Notes under the pieces: generated by a model
Seen by the model: the letters and a program-made list of their open reading frames with translations, nothing else
Databases searched by the model: none
Told to the model about the DNA's origin: nothing
Program-made: the position numbers and the translations under genes
Origin: Rubrivivax sp.
GTDB taxonomy: Bacteria; Pseudomonadota; Gammaproteobacteria; Burkholderiales; Burkholderiaceae_C
DNA length: 64,000 nt
Assembly: GCA_027484825.1 (NCBI GenBank)
Contig: JAIXSE010000002.1
Span: forward strand, 62,001 to 126,000
Direction of reading: 5' to 3'
Shown: positions 7,887-18,155 of the stretch, one piece after another
How positions within the stretch are numbered: position 1 is the first letter of the stretch
Layout of the letters: every line of letters begins with the position of its first letter

Positions 7887-10460
7887 TCACACCATCGGCG
7901 GATCCGTCTCGCGCTCAAACGGACGATGCTGGCCGATGGCCGCGACGAAGGTGCTCAGCACATCGCCGTCGGCATCGCCCTGTCCGTCCGCATCCAGGAA
8001 GAACAGGCCGGCATCTCCGCCGCCGTCTTCCGCCGTCCCCGGGGCCCCGGTGGCCGCCAGCAAGGCGCTGCCGCTGCCCAGCACCAGGATGGGTTTGCAA
8101 TGACGGTACAGGTCCTGCACAAAGCTGACGGCCTGGCCGGAGATGGACAGGTTGGGCCGCTCGGCGGACTCATCCGGCAGGACCACCGCGTCCCACAAGG
8201 CGCCCGGTGCGGTTTCCAGGGTGATCTCGACCTGCATCGGATCGCCGCTGGCTGGCTGGACATCTCCCAGGCGATGGCCAATCAGGCGCGGCACGCCGCC
8301 GGCCTGAAGAATCGCGGTATGCACCGCCCGCACGGCTGTGCCGTCCACGCCTTGATGCACCAGCAGCGCGACACGCCGACCGTTGAGTGCGCCATCCCCC
8401 GGACGCGTCATCAGCGACAGCGACGGCGACTTCGTCACCTCCGGCGGCTGGACCGAGCCCTCCACACCTGCGCCCACTTCGCTGCCCGGCGCAAAGTCCG
8501 GCAGCGGCGGCGGCACCTCCATGCCCAGGCCCTCGGCCACGCGCTGGACCAGGGTGGCGTCCACCCGGGCCAGCAGCGCGAGGACCCGTTGCCGGATGGC
8601 GGGCGTCTGCACGCGGGTCAGCTCAAAGCGATAGGCGCCGACGATGTGGTTTTGTTCCGCTTCGCTCTGGCTGTTCCAGAACAGGCGGGCCTGGTTGTAG
8701 TGCTCGGCAAAGCGCTCCGGCTTGCCGCGCAGTGCCTCGCCCTGAATCGCCTTGGGATAGGACACAAAGCCGCTGCGACCCGCCTGGAACGGACAGCCGC
8801 CGCCCAGCGAATTGGGCTCATAGGCCACCCGGCCGCGGGGAATCGCCTGGCGGTGCAGGCCGTCGCGCTGGTTGTTGTGGACCTGCGTGACCGGCGCATT
8901 GATCGGAATCTCGTGGAAGTTCGGTCCGCCCAGTCGGGTGATCTGGGTGTCGACATACGAGTGAATGCGGCCGGCCAGCAAGGGGTCGTTGGTGAAGTCG
9001 ATGCCGGGGATGATGTGGGCGGTGCAGAAGGCCACCTGCTCGGTCTCGGCAAAGAAGTTGTCCGGGTTGCGGGTCAGCACCATACGGCCCACCGGACGCA
9101 GCGGTACCAGCTCTTCCGGCACCAGCTTGGTCGCATCCAGGATGTCGAAGGACCATTGCTCGGCCTGCTCTTCGGTGAAGACCTGCAGGCTCAGCTCCCA
9201 TTCCGGATAGTTGCCCGCCTCGATGGCTTCCCACAGGTCGCGGCGGTGGAAGTCGGAATCGGCGCCGGAGATCTTCACCGCTTCATCCCAGACCAGGGAA
9301 TGGGTGCCGGCCTTGGGCGTCCAGTGGAACTTGACGAAATGGGCCTCGCCGCGGGCATTGATCAGGCGGAAGGTGTGAACGCCGAAGCCCTGCATCATCC
9401 GGTAGCTGCGCGGAATGGCGCGGTCGGACATGGCCCACATCAGCATGTGGGCCGATTCGGGCATCAGCGAGACGAAGTCCCAGAAGGTGTCGTGGGCGCT
9501 GGCCGCCTGCGGCATGCCGTGATGCGGCTCCGGCTTGACCGCATGGATCAGGTCGGGGAACTTCATCGCGTCCTGGATGAAGAACACCGGGATGTTGTTG
9601 CCCACCAGGTCCCAGTTGCCTTCGTCGGTATAGAACTTGACGGCAAAGCCGCGCACATCGCGGGCGGTGTCGGTCGAGCCGCGCTCGCCGGCCACCGTGG
9701 AGAAGCGCACAAACACCGGCGTGCGCTTGCCCGGTGCGGCGAAGGGGGCGGCCACGGTGAGGTCGTCCAGCGCCTCGTAGCTCTCGAAGTAGCCGTGCGC
9801 GGCGGAGCCGCGGGCATGGACCACCCGCTCGGGAATGCGTTCGTGGTCGAAGTGGGTGATCTTCTCGCGGAGGATGAAGTCCTCCATCAGCGTGGGGCCG
9901 CGCAGGCCGGCCTTGAGCGAGTTCTGGTTGTCGGCGACACGCACCCCCTGGTTGGTGGTGAGCGCCTGGCCGTTGGAATCCACGCGGACGCGGTCCAGCG
10001 CTTCATTGGTGGGGTTGTAGCCCAGCTCCGGCATGCCATCGCCGAGCTTGTCGGAGGCGAAGTCCTCGGTGACGCTGCTGCCGGAGACGATGTCGTCGGC
10101 GCTGTCCACCGTGGTGCCTTGCGGCGGCGCCAGCGCATTGTCACGGCCGTGTTCGGCCGCCTTGTTCTCGTTGGCGGGCATGGCGGCGGCCAGGGATTCC
10201 GTGCCGCTCATTTTGCGGGCCAGTCGCACTTGGGATTCCGTGGCGGCGGCGCTGGTCACCAGCTCGCTGCGGGCCGGGCCGGCGATGGTGCTCAGGGCCG
10301 AACCCAGGCCTTCATCGGGCGGACCCGGGGGCAGGGCGGCCGCGGTGGAAGCCTTGGCGCTGCGGGCGGGCGCCTTGGTGGCGGCCTTGCCGGAAGCCTT
10401 GCTGCTGGCGGCTTTGGCGCCGGTCTTGGCAGCGGTGGGCGCAGGTTTCTTGGTGGGCAT
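7887..10460 (-). CDS. katE: Large-subunit catalase (HPII type) with C-terminal DJ-1/GATase-like domain
   Basis: This haem catalase converts hydrogen peroxide to water and oxygen. The core shows the distal His in [14 protein letters not shown], the Asn in [11 protein letters not shown], and the haem-ligand Tyr region [18 protein letters not shown]. After the core, a flavodoxin/DJ-1-like domain (from about [14 protein letters not shown]) marks the large HPII class. The start used is the ATG at 10460 (857 residues), behind GAGGA at good spacing; a longer frame reaching 10556 is less likely. The first 40 or so residues are Lys/Ala-rich and histone-H1-like, an extension not needed for the catalase fold. 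The gene stands alone with its own terminator. The call is secure. Confidence 0.97.
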   Translation of the reverse strand: MPTKKPAPTAAKTGAKAASSKASGKAATKAPARSAKASTAAALPPGPPDEGLGSALSTIAGPARSELVTSAAATESQVRLARKMSGTESLAAAMPANENKAAEHGRDNALAPPQGTTVDSADDIVSGSSVTEDFASDKLGDGMPELGYNPTNEALDRVRVDSNGQALTTNQGVRVADNQNSLKAGLRGPTLMEDFILREKITHFDHERIPERVVHARGSAAHGYFESYEALDDLTVAAPFAAPGKRTPVFVRFSTVAGERGSTDTARDVRGFAVKFYTDEGNWDLVGNNIPVFFIQDAMKFPDLIHAVKPEPHHGMPQAASAHDTFWDFVSLMPESAHMLMWAMSDRAIPRSYRMMQGFGVHTFRLINARGEAHFVKFHWTPKAGTHSLVWDEAVKISGADSDFHRRDLWEAIEAGNYPEWELSLQVFTEEQAEQWSFDILDATKLVPEELVPLRPVGRMVLTRNPDNFFAETEQVAFCTAHIIPGIDFTNDPLLAGRIHSYVDTQITRLGGPNFHEIPINAPVTQVHNNQRDGLHRQAIPRGRVAYEPNSLGGGCPFQAGRSGFVSYPKAIQGEALRGKPERFAEHYNQARLFWNSQSEAEQNHIVGAYRFELTRVQTPAIRQRVLALLARVDATLVQRVAEGLGMEVPPPLPDFAPGSEVGAGVEGSVQPPEVTKSPSLSLMTRPGDGALNGRRVALLVHQGVDGTAVRAVHTAILQAGGVPRLIGHRLGDVQPASGDPMQVEITLETAPGALWDAVVLPDESAERPNLSISGQAVSFVQDLYRHCKPILVLGSGSALLAATGAPGTAEDGGGDAGLFFLDADGQGDADGDVLSTFVAAIGQHRPFERETDPPMV

Positions 10461-10729
10461 GAGGGGTCCTCGTCTGTGCGAATGAGTCCGGGCGGGCCGG
10501 TGTGGAAGGGCGGAGACAGGGGGGGCGCGGGAGCGTGCGTCAGAGGGAGATGGCAAGCCCCGTGCCGTCGTCCGTTCGCGAGGGCTTCGTCACGGCTGTC
10601 CGGGCATCAGCGGCGGCCAGCGCGGCATCGCTTTGGGGGTGGGCCGGGCAGGTGGCATCCGGGTTGCCGATTCAGGGGACACCGCGGCGATGTGCCTGCG
10701 CATCGCCCTTTCATCCCTCACCGGAGATC

Positions 10730-10927
10730 ATGATGACCACGAAGTACGGCAAGAAGGCCCAGGAAGAAGTGGGCAAGGCGCTTCATGAAGAGAAGCACCA
10801 TGAACTCAAGAGCGGCAAAAGCGGCAAGACGGTGACCAGCCGCAAGCAGGCCATTGCCATCGGGCTGTCCAAAGCCCGCCAGGAAGGGGCCAAAGTGCCC
10901 TCCAAGCGAAGCGCCACCCGTCACTGA
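10730..10927 (+). CDS. Small basic protein, DUF6496-like
   Basis: A 65-residue Lys-rich protein with the segment KSGKTVTSRKQAIAIGLSKAR, which is typical of a small family found in many proteobacteria and often placed near stress genes. Two ATGs in tandem (10730 and 10733) follow GGAG; the second has the better spacing of six bases. It has no signal peptide. Its function is unknown. It is divergent from katE, which fits a general stress context but proves nothing. Confidence 0.75.
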   Translation: MMTTKYGKKAQEEVGKALHEEKHHELKSGKSGKTVTSRKQAIAIGLSKARQEGAKVPSKRSATRH

Positions 10928-11015
10928 ACGCACGGAGGAGGCCTTCGCGCTAGGGCCGCGCTCGGGCCGCGCACGGCAGCCCGAGCCCGGAGGTGTCGGC
11001 GTGCCTCAGCGTGCG

Positions 11016-12359
11016 TCAGCGCGCCTGCACCTTCCAGATCACATTGCCGACGTCGTCGGCCACCAGCAGCGCGCCCTGGCGGTCCAGCGCCACGCCCACC
11101 GGCCGGCCCTGGGCCTGGCCCTTGGCATCGAGGAAGCCGGTCAGCACATCCAGCGGCATGCCGCTGGGCTTGGCGCCCACGAACGGCACGAAGACCACCT
11201 TGTAGCCCGCCGGATTCTTGCGGTTCCAGGAGCCATGCTGGCCGATGAACATGCCGTGGGCATAGGCCTGCGACAGCTTGTTGCCGTCACTGGCGGCCAG
11301 GCCCAGCGAAGCGGTGTGGGCGCCGACGGCATAGTCCGGCACGATGGCCTTGTCCACCAGATCCGGCCGCGGCGGCGAGACGCGGGTGTCGACGTTCTTG
11401 CCGTAGTAGCTGTAGGGCCAGCCATAAAAGCCGTGCTCCTGCACGGAGGTGATGTAGTCCGGGACCAGATCGTCGCCCAGTTCATCGCGCTCGTTCACCG
11501 CCACCCACAGCGCCTTGCTGGTCGGCTCCCAGGCCAGGCCCACCGGATTGCGCAGGCCGCTGGCGAACACCCGGCTGGCCCCCGTCTTGACGTCGATCTC
11601 CAGGATGGCCGCACGCTCCTGCTCCGCCTCCATGCCGTTCTCGGCCACGTTGCTGTTGGAGCCGATGCCGGCGTAGAGCTTGGTGCCGTCGCCATTGGCG
11701 ATCAGGCTTTTGGTCCAGTGGTGGTTGATGCGGCCGCCGGGCAGGTCCGCCAGCTTCACCGGTGGGCCCGCCAGCCGGGTCTGGCCTTCGGTGTAGGGGA
11801 ATTTGACGACGGCATCGGTATTGGCCACGTAGAACTGGTCGCCCACCAGCGCCATGCCGAAGGGCGAGTTCAGGCCTTCAGCGAAGACGAAGCGCTGGTC
11901 GGCAATGCCGTCGCCATTGGTGTCGCGCAGCAGCGTGATGCGATTGGCACTCTTGACGGTGGCTCCGGCCTTCTTCTGGAACTGCTTGGTCACCCAGGCC
12001 TTGGGACCCTTGCCGTCGTCGGGGCGCTCGGGGCCGTTGGTCTCGGCCACCAGCACGTCGCCATTGGGCAGCACATAGAGCCAGCGTGGATGCACCAGCT
12101 TGTCGGCAAAGCGGACCACCTTCAGCCCGGCGGCCGCCTGGGGCTGCGCCTGTCCGGACCATCCCACCGCCCTGGCCACGTTGATGGTGGGCACCAGCAG
12201 CGCCTTGTTGGGCTCCGGCAGGGTGGGATTGGGGCCGTAGCCCGGCGGCGTGGTGGGCGGGGCTTCCTGGGCCTGCGCGGTGGACACACCGAGGCAGGCC
12301 AGCAAGGCCGTCGCCACGACGACAGGGCGCAAGGCGGGCAGGACGTTGTTCTTGTGCAT
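11016..12359 (-). CDS. PQQ-dependent sugar (sorbosone) dehydrogenase-like secreted protein
   Basis: A 447-residue protein with a signal peptide (MHKNNVLPALRP..., cleavage near AQA-QE) and a six-bladed beta-propeller of the glucose/sorbosone dehydrogenase family. Typical blade sequences are LYVLPNGDVLVAETN, LRDTNGDGIADQRFVFAEGLNSPFGMAL, ASGLRNPVGLAWEPTS and GVALDRQGALLVADDVGNVIWKV. Such enzymes oxidise sugars or aldoses in the periplasm with PQQ; the exact substrate cannot be read from sequence. The start at 12359 follows GGAG; the frame extends further upstream without coding character. No PQQ synthesis genes are in the window. Confidence 0.85.
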   Translation of the reverse strand: MHKNNVLPALRPVVVATALLACLGVSTAQAQEAPPTTPPGYGPNPTLPEPNKALLVPTINVARAVGWSGQAQPQAAAGLKVVRFADKLVHPRWLYVLPNGDVLVAETNGPERPDDGKGPKAWVTKQFQKKAGATVKSANRITLLRDTNGDGIADQRFVFAEGLNSPFGMALVGDQFYVANTDAVVKFPYTEGQTRLAGPPVKLADLPGGRINHHWTKSLIANGDGTKLYAGIGSNSNVAENGMEAEQERAAILEIDVKTGASRVFASGLRNPVGLAWEPTSKALWVAVNERDELGDDLVPDYITSVQEHGFYGWPYSYYGKNVDTRVSPPRPDLVDKAIVPDYAVGAHTASLGLAASDGNKLSQAYAHGMFIGQHGSWNRKNPAGYKVVFVPFVGAKPSGMPLDVLTGFLDAKGQAQGRPVGVALDRQGALLVADDVGNVIWKVQAR

Positions 12360-12639
12360 GAAAGGCTCCGGTCTGGACATTGGGAACACATGCCGCGAGC
12401 GCCAGGGAATCAGCCGAAGCCCCGTGCCCCACACAGGCGGCGACCGGCCATGCCTAGCAATCGGGGTGCCCAAGGCGAGCGCAACCCAAACGACCCCGCA
12501 ACACAAGGTCCGCTGTCCTCACACTTGAGGACGACGTACGGCAAGCTGGGGATGGTCTGCGCGCGCGGCACATGAAAAAAACCGGCTCTTCCGGTCCCCG
12601 CTCAAGCCCGGGGTTCCCGCCACGCCCCAAGGAGCGCTC

Positions 12640-13713
12640 ATGCCCACCAGCACCTTTGTCCACCCGCTGTTTGGCGCGGTGACCTTCCGGACCGCCAACA
12701 CCACGCAGTGGGTGCGCGGCGACCGGATCTCCTTCGTCAGCGGCTTTGATCAGGGCGATATCGTGCCGCTCCGGATTCCGCAGCTCGCCGCCGTGCCCGG
12801 AACGGACGGCGCCACGCTGCCCTTTCATCGCCGGGGTCATGCCCAACTCCTGAAGGCCTTCGCGGACATCGAGGCCGCTGGCCTGATGCCGCACATCCGC
12901 ACCTGCGCAGGTACCCTGAACCTTCGACTGCGACGGCCCACATCGGGCGGGCTCAGCAAGCTGCCGTCCAATCATGCGTTCGGCATTGCCATCGATCTCA
13001 ATTCGGACGACGGCAGTCTGGGCAGTTCGGTCGCACCGGTGGCGCCGCATTTCATCGCCAACGGCTTCACCTGGGGCGCGGATTTCGCGGACCCGATGCA
13101 CTTTGAGGTGCGCAGGTTCTCCGAACCGCTGGACGTGCCGATGGCGACTGGTGACAGCACCTTTACCGCGTGCCTGCAGCGGGTGCACAACCGGGGACAG
13201 CCTCCGGTGGCGTTTCTGGAGGAACTGGTGGCCTGGGGACGGACGGCGCCGCTGGAGATCTTCCAGCGCAACAGCGCCGCCGACATCTACACCAGCGTGG
13301 TCGGCGTGCTGGGGCCCTGGCAGAACGATCTGCATCGGCGGGCCGCGATGCTGGAGGTGCTGCGCGTGCTGGGCGGCTTCGAGAGTGCCTGGGACTGGCA
13401 GGCCGGGCGGGACGTCACCCACCCGTCTTCCACCACGCCTTGCACGGAGAAGGTCGGCCTCTTTCAGTGCTCCGCCAACTCGATGGCGCTGGCGCCCGGG
13501 CTCAAGGCCTTGCTTGTGGCAGCCGGCGGCGATGGCAGCTGCGACAGCTTCATCGCACAGACCCAGGCGAATCATGCCTTTGCCTTGGAGTACTGCGCCC
13601 GTTTGCTGCGGGTCACGACCAAGCATCACGGAACGGTCCGCGATGGACTCATTCATCCCTGGCTGCGTCGCGATGCGATGGGTGAGTTGATGCGGTGCCT
13701 GGAGCTTGGCTGA
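12640..13713 (+). CDS. Putative bifunctional peptidoglycan hydrolase: M15 peptidase plus lysozyme-like domain
   Basis: A 357-residue protein without a signal peptide. The N-terminal half is an M15 (D-Ala-D-Ala carboxypeptidase/endopeptidase) domain: LPSNHAFGIAIDL gives His112 and Asp119, and DPMHFEV gives His154, the usual zinc ligands. The C-terminal half (about 200-357) has GGFESAWDW with a candidate catalytic Glu248 and GLFQCSANS at 273-281, reminiscent of lysozyme or transglycosylase GLMQ motifs. If both domains work, it would cut both peptide and glycan bonds. Lack of a signal peptide suggests export by another route, or a phage/effector origin. The start follows AAGGAG with five-base spacing. 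The M15 call is firm; the second domain is a suggestion. Confidence 0.75.
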   Translation: MPTSTFVHPLFGAVTFRTANTTQWVRGDRISFVSGFDQGDIVPLRIPQLAAVPGTDGATLPFHRRGHAQLLKAFADIEAAGLMPHIRTCAGTLNLRLRRPTSGGLSKLPSNHAFGIAIDLNSDDGSLGSSVAPVAPHFIANGFTWGADFADPMHFEVRRFSEPLDVPMATGDSTFTACLQRVHNRGQPPVAFLEELVAWGRTAPLEIFQRNSAADIYTSVVGVLGPWQNDLHRRAAMLEVLRVLGGFESAWDWQAGRDVTHPSSTTPCTEKVGLFQCSANSMALAPGLKALLVAAGGDGSCDSFIAQTQANHAFALEYCARLLRVTTKHHGTVRDGLIHPWLRRDAMGELMRCLELG

Positions 13714-13919
13714 GGCTGAGGCTGAGGCCAGGACCTTCCGGAAGCGGGCACAGACCGGGTGCCCCCGACAGCCTCTTGACGCCCCTCCCGTCCACCACCG
13801 GGCCTGCGGTTTGCCATCCGCGTGCCATCGCCACACCGCCGATACTCGCGGGTCGCCAACGACCCCCAGCGGACAGGCGCATGACACAGGCCGGCCGTCG
13901 GCCTCGGGAGGATGTACGG

Positions 13920-16133
13920 ATGATTCGAAGCAGGGATGTTTTGCCGCGTGGGTGCCAGCACCCGGGAATTGCTGCCGCTGTGGTCACGCTCGTGGGCCTG
14001 GCCAGCGGGGCCAGCGCCGAGGCTCAGTCGGCCGCCGCCGCAGTGCTCCCTGCCGCAGTGCTCCCTGCCGCAGTGCTCCCTGCCGCAGTGCTCCCCGCCG
14101 TGGTGGTGACCGGCAGCGTCTCCGAGCGTGCGCTCGAAGCCGCGCCTTACGCCGCGTCGGTGCTGGACGCCGAGACCCTGCGCCAGTCCGGCCCGATGGT
14201 GAACCTGTCCGAAGCCCTGGTCCGCGTGCCGGGCCTCACCGCCAACAACCGCCAGAACTACGCGCAGGACCTGCAGCTGTCCTCTCGCGGCTTCGGCGCT
14301 CGCGCTCCCTTCGGCGTGCGTGGCCTGCGGCTCTACACCGACGGCATTCCCGCCACCATGCCGGACGGGCAGGGCCAGGTCTCGCACTTCGACCTGGCCT
14401 CGGCCCAGCGGGTGGAAGTGGTGCGGGGTCCGTTCACCGCTTTGTACGGCAACAGCTCCGGCGGCGTGATCGCCGCCTTCACCGCGCCCGTCACCGAGGC
14501 CGGTGCCGACCTCTCGCTGGATGCCGGCGCGGACGGCCTGCGCCAAGGGCGCATCAGCCTGCATGCCCCGCTGGGCCAGGGCTGGGACGGACAGGCCAGC
14601 CTCAGCGGTCTGCACCTGGACGGTTTCCGCCCTCAAAGCGAGGCCCACCGCAGCCTGGCCACTGGCCGTCTGTCCTGGTCGGGCGACTCGGACCGGCTGG
14701 TCCTGCTGCTCAACAGCTTCCGCCAGAATGCCCAGGACCCGCTGGGCCTGACCCGCGCGCAGTGGCAGCAGGATCCCGACCAGACCACGCCGCAGGCGAT
14801 TCAATTCAACACCCGCAAGGAAGCCAGCCAGACCCAGCTGGGCGGCCGCTGGGCCCATCGCTTCGATGAGACAGGACCGCTGTCCAGCAGCAGCCTGATG
14901 GCCTACACCGGCTGGCGACGTGTGACGCAGTGGCAGTCGATCACCGTCGGGGCCCAGTCGGCGGCCGGCAGCGGCGGCGGCGTGGTCGATGTGGACCGTC
15001 GTTATGACGGGGTGGACGGCCGCCTGGTCTGGCGTCTGGCCGGCGGATCCCTGGCCACGGGGGTGAACCTGGAGCGGCAACGGGATGACCGTCAGGGCTT
15101 TCAGAACTTCATCGGCACCGGCGCCGCCCAGCAACTGGGCGTGACCGGCGCGCTGCGCCGCGACGAGGACAACCGCGCCACCACCCGCGAGGCCTATGCC
15201 CAGTGGGACGGCGCGCTGACGTCAACGCTGGATGCGATGGTGGGGGTGCGTGGCGGCGAGGTGCGCATGTCGGCGCAGGATCGTTTTCTGAGCAATGGCG
15301 ACGATTCCGGATCGCGCCGCTTCCGGTATGCCAATCCGGCGGTGGGCCTGGGCTGGCGGCTCACGCCCGCACTGCTGCTGCATGCCGCTGTGGGTCGCGG
15401 CTTCGAATCTCCCACGCTGAATGAGCTGGCCTATCGCGCGGACGGCACAGGCGGCTTCAACACGGCGCTGAAGGCGCAGAAGAGCCAGCAGCAGGAGCTG
15501 GGGTTGAAGTGGCGTGGCGAGCGCGCATCGCTGGATGCCACGCTGTTTCATATCGGCACCCGCGATGAGATCGCCGTGCTGACCAACAGCGGGGGCCGCT
15601 CCAGCTACCAGAACGTGGGCCGGACACGGCGCAGCGGTGTGGAACTGTCCGGGGACTGGCGTCCGGCCACCGGCTGGCGCATGGCCGCGACCCTGAGCAC
15701 CCTGACCGCGCGCTACCGCGACAGCTTCGTCACCTGCACCGGCACCCCCTGTCCAACGCCGACGGTGGCGGTGCCGTCCGGCATGCGCATTGCGGGCACC
15801 AACGGTGGCAGCGCCTTTGCCGAGCTGGCCTGGAAGCCACCGATCTGGCGCGGCGGGGAAGCGGCGCTGGAGTGGCGCGGCGTGAAGAAGACCGCGGTCA
15901 ACGACACCAACACCGAATTCGCACCGGGCTATGGGCTGATGCACCTGCGGCTGAGCCAGGACGGGCAGGCGAGTGTGGGTCGCTGGACGTGGACGGCCCG
16001 CGTCGAGAACCTGATGGACCGCCGCTATGTCGGCAGTGTCATTGTGAACGACGGCAACGGTCGCTTCTATGAGCCTGCGCCCGGCCGCACCTGGTGGCTG
16101 GGCCTGAAGCTGGCCACCTCGCTAGGCTCCTGA
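13920..16133 (+). CDS. TonB-dependent outer-membrane receptor
   Basis: A 737-residue receptor that imports a ligand, usually a ferric siderophore or another metal chelate, across the outer membrane using TonB energy. After a signal peptide (MIRSRD... to about ASAEA) come four AVLPA repeats and VVVTGS. The plug domain follows (SVLDAETLRQSGPMVNLSEALVRVPGL, RGFGARAPFGVRG, VEVVRGPFTALYGNSSGGVI), then the beta-barrel ending in LGLKLATSLGS. The start at 13920 is chosen because GGGAGG lies about eight bases upstream; an ATG at 13881 has a weaker site. The barrel has FecA/PupA-like features, but the ligand is unknown. It is monocistronic and converges on the kinase operon. Confidence 0.93.
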   Translation: MIRSRDVLPRGCQHPGIAAAVVTLVGLASGASAEAQSAAAAVLPAAVLPAAVLPAAVLPAVVVTGSVSERALEAAPYAASVLDAETLRQSGPMVNLSEALVRVPGLTANNRQNYAQDLQLSSRGFGARAPFGVRGLRLYTDGIPATMPDGQGQVSHFDLASAQRVEVVRGPFTALYGNSSGGVIAAFTAPVTEAGADLSLDAGADGLRQGRISLHAPLGQGWDGQASLSGLHLDGFRPQSEAHRSLATGRLSWSGDSDRLVLLLNSFRQNAQDPLGLTRAQWQQDPDQTTPQAIQFNTRKEASQTQLGGRWAHRFDETGPLSSSSLMAYTGWRRVTQWQSITVGAQSAAGSGGGVVDVDRRYDGVDGRLVWRLAGGSLATGVNLERQRDDRQGFQNFIGTGAAQQLGVTGALRRDEDNRATTREAYAQWDGALTSTLDAMVGVRGGEVRMSAQDRFLSNGDDSGSRRFRYANPAVGLGWRLTPALLLHAAVGRGFESPTLNELAYRADGTGGFNTALKAQKSQQQELGLKWRGERASLDATLFHIGTRDEIAVLTNSGGRSSYQNVGRTRRSGVELSGDWRPATGWRMAATLSTLTARYRDSFVTCTGTPCPTPTVAVPSGMRIAGTNGGSAFAELAWKPPIWRGGEAALEWRGVKKTAVNDTNTEFAPGYGLMHLRLSQDGQASVGRWTWTARVENLMDRRYVGSVIVNDGNGRFYEPAPGRTWWLGLKLATSLGS
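14041..14100 (+). repeat. In-frame 15-bp tandem repeat, four copies, in the receptor gene
   Basis: CAGTGCTCCCTGCCG is repeated at 14041, 14056, 14071 and 14086; the fourth unit has one substitution. Each unit adds five residues (AVLPA) between the signal peptide and the plug, the place where a TonB box normally lies. Copy-number change would keep the frame. Confidence 0.95.
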
Positions 16134-16184
16134 GTGCCGCCCAGGGACTGATCCGGGATTGCTCTGGGACTGGGCTGTGACGGC

Positions 16185-18155
16185 TCAGGAACTCTGCAGC
16201 AGCTGCTCCATCATCCGCAGCAGTTGCTGCGGTCGCAGCGGCTTGCTGAGGTGGGCGTCGAAGCCGGCCTGCAAGGCCTGCTGCCGGTCCAGATCGCGGG
16301 AGAAGGCCGTCAGCGCAATGGCGGGCAGATGACGCCCCGGGGCCTCGCGCAGGCGCCACTCGCGGATCAGCTCATAGCCGTCCTTGCCGGGCATGCCCAC
16401 GTCGCTGATCAGCAGGTCAAAGCGTGATTGCGCCAGGGTGGCCAGCGCGTCATCGGCGCGCTGCACCAGGGTCACGCGGATGTCGCGTTCACCCAAGATC
16501 AGTCGCAGCATCGCGCCAGCTTCTGCGTCGTCATCCACCAGCAGCACCTGCAATCCGGCCAGGATGGCGGCATTGGGGGTGTCCGGCCCTTCCATCGGTC
16601 CGAGCAGGCCGGCCCCGGTGTCCGGACCGTCCATCGGCTGTTCCGCGTCCGCGCCGGGCAGCCAGAAGGCGATGCGAGCGCCGAGTCCCGGCCCGTCGCT
16701 GTGCACCTGGACCCAGCCGCCGTGGGCTTCCACCAGACTCTTCACAATCGCCAGTCCGAGGCCCAGGCCGCCGTGCTGGCGGTTGCTGGACGCGTCGCTC
16801 TGGGTGAAGCGCTCGAAGATGTAGGGCAGGAACTGCGGGTCGATGCCCTGGCCCTGGTCCTGCACCTCGATCCGCGCGCCGCCGTCCTGCGCCCGCAGGC
16901 TGAGGGTGATGGTGCTGCCCTTGGGTGAGAACTTGGCGGCATTGCCCACCAGGTTCCAGATCACCTGCTGCACGCGGCCGCTGTCGGCCATCAGCAGCAA
17001 CTGCTCGTCCTGCAGATCCAGCGCCAGCCGGTGGCCGCCGTCCTGCACACCGGCCTGCACGGCGGCCACGGCCGCCCGCACGATGGCCCCGGCTTCCTCG
17101 AGGTCCCGGCTCAGCGGCAGCTTGCCCACATTCAGCCGGGACATGTCCAGGATGTCGGAAATCATCCGCGCCTGGATGCTCACATTGCGTTCGATGGCGC
17201 TCAGCCCTTTGCTCAGCAGCTCCGGCGGGCTGTGGCGTTGCAGCACATGGGCCCAGCCCATGATGGCGTTCAGCGGGGTGCGCAGCTCGTGGGAGAGCAC
17301 GGCGATCAGGTCGTCCTTCAGACGGCTCAGGCGCTCGGCTTCGCTGCGGGCGGTGCGTTCGCGGTCCAGCATGGCCTGCCGCTGCTGCACCAGTTGCTGC
17401 TGGTGCGACACGTCCATCGCCATCACCATGCCCACGCCAGGCTCGACCGGTGGGGAGGTGGTCCATTCCACCGTCACTGCATCGCCGGACGGCGTGAGCA
17501 GCGAGAACTGGGCACGATGGCCGCTTTCCTCAAGCTGCTGGAAGAACTGCGACGCCACCGGGCGGTCCGCCGGCGCAACGAAAGTCAGCATCGGCTGGCC
17601 CACCACCTCCACACTGCTGCGCTCCAGCAGGGCCAGCATGGCGGGGTTGGCATCCAGTACGGTGGCATCGCTGGCCTGCAGCAGGCAGATGCCGCTGGGC
17701 GCCTGCGCATAGACGGTGCGGAACTTCACTTCGCTGGCCCGCATCGCCGCCTCGGCAGCCTGGGTGCGCACCAGCGCCTGGATGGTGGAGACCAGTACCG
17801 CCGGCTCGACCGGATGGGTGAGATAGGCGTCCGCGCCAGCATCCAGCCCCCGCACCTTGTCCTCATCGGTCAGGTAGGCGGCGGTGAGGTGGATGACCGG
17901 CAGGCGGAAGGTGGTGTTGCGCGCCCGCAGGCGGCGGCAGAGCTCGAAGCCGTCGATGTCCGGCAGATGGATGTCGAGCACCACCGCGGAAATGTCCCGG
18001 TCCGCCAGTGCCAGCGCCTGGGCCCCGTTGGCGGCTTCCTCGGTCGGAAAACCGGCGGCGTTGAGCAGGCGCACGGTGGTGTAGCGCCCGACCGGGTCGT
18101 CGTTGACCACCAGCAGCCGGTGCTGGGAGCGATCGATGGCCCAGGGTTCGTTCAT
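16185..18155 (-). CDS. Hybrid histidine kinase REC-PAS-HisKA-HATPase-REC
   Basis: A 656-residue soluble hybrid kinase, last gene of the leftward stressosome operon. An N-terminal receiver (VVLDIHLPDIDGFEL, Asp near 59) is followed by a PAS domain (about 140-260), a coiled linker, and the HisKA box [16 protein letters not shown]. The ATPase domain has NLVGNAAKFSPKG, DQGQGI and GLGLGLAIVKSL. A C-terminal receiver (VLLVDDDAEAG, LLISDVGMPGKDGYEL) completes it. All key residues are present, so it should autophosphorylate and relay. Its start overlaps the stop of the preceding kinase (ATGA), implying coupled expression. It has no membrane segment, so it senses a cytoplasmic cue or takes its input from the stressosome. 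Confidence 0.95.
   Translation of the reverse strand: MNEPWAIDRSQHRLLVVNDDPVGRYTTVRLLNAAGFPTEEAANGAQALALADRDISAVVLDIHLPDIDGFELCRRLRARNTTFRLPVIHLTAAYLTDEDKVRGLDAGADAYLTHPVEPAVLVSTIQALVRTQAAEAAMRASEVKFRTVYAQAPSGICLLQASDATVLDANPAMLALLERSSVEVVGQPMLTFVAPADRPVASQFFQQLEESGHRAQFSLLTPSGDAVTVEWTTSPPVEPGVGMVMAMDVSHQQQLVQQRQAMLDRERTARSEAERLSRLKDDLIAVLSHELRTPLNAIMGWAHVLQRHSPPELLSKGLSAIERNVSIQARMISDILDMSRLNVGKLPLSRDLEEAGAIVRAAVAAVQAGVQDGGHRLALDLQDEQLLLMADSGRVQQVIWNLVGNAAKFSPKGSTITLSLRAQDGGARIEVQDQGQGIDPQFLPYIFERFTQSDASSNRQHGGLGLGLAIVKSLVEAHGGWVQVHSDGPGLGARIAFWLPGADAEQPMDGPDTGAGLLGPMEGPDTPNAAILAGLQVLLVDDDAEAGAMLRLILGERDIRVTLVQRADDALATLAQSRFDLLISDVGMPGKDGYELIREWRLREAPGRHLPAIALTAFSRDLDRQQALQAGFDAHLSKPLRPQQLLRMMEQLLQSS

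Noticed and set aside
7701-10733. A 1010-codon open frame on the plus strand across katE
   Set aside because: It is an antisense shadow of the catalase gene; composition and lack of any recognisable domain show it is a high-GC artefact.
12573-12595. Terminator-like stem ACCGG/CCGGT with a T-run on the minus strand
   Set aside because: The stem is only five base pairs and no minus-strand gene ends there; the only neighbour in reach is the plus-strand M15 gene.
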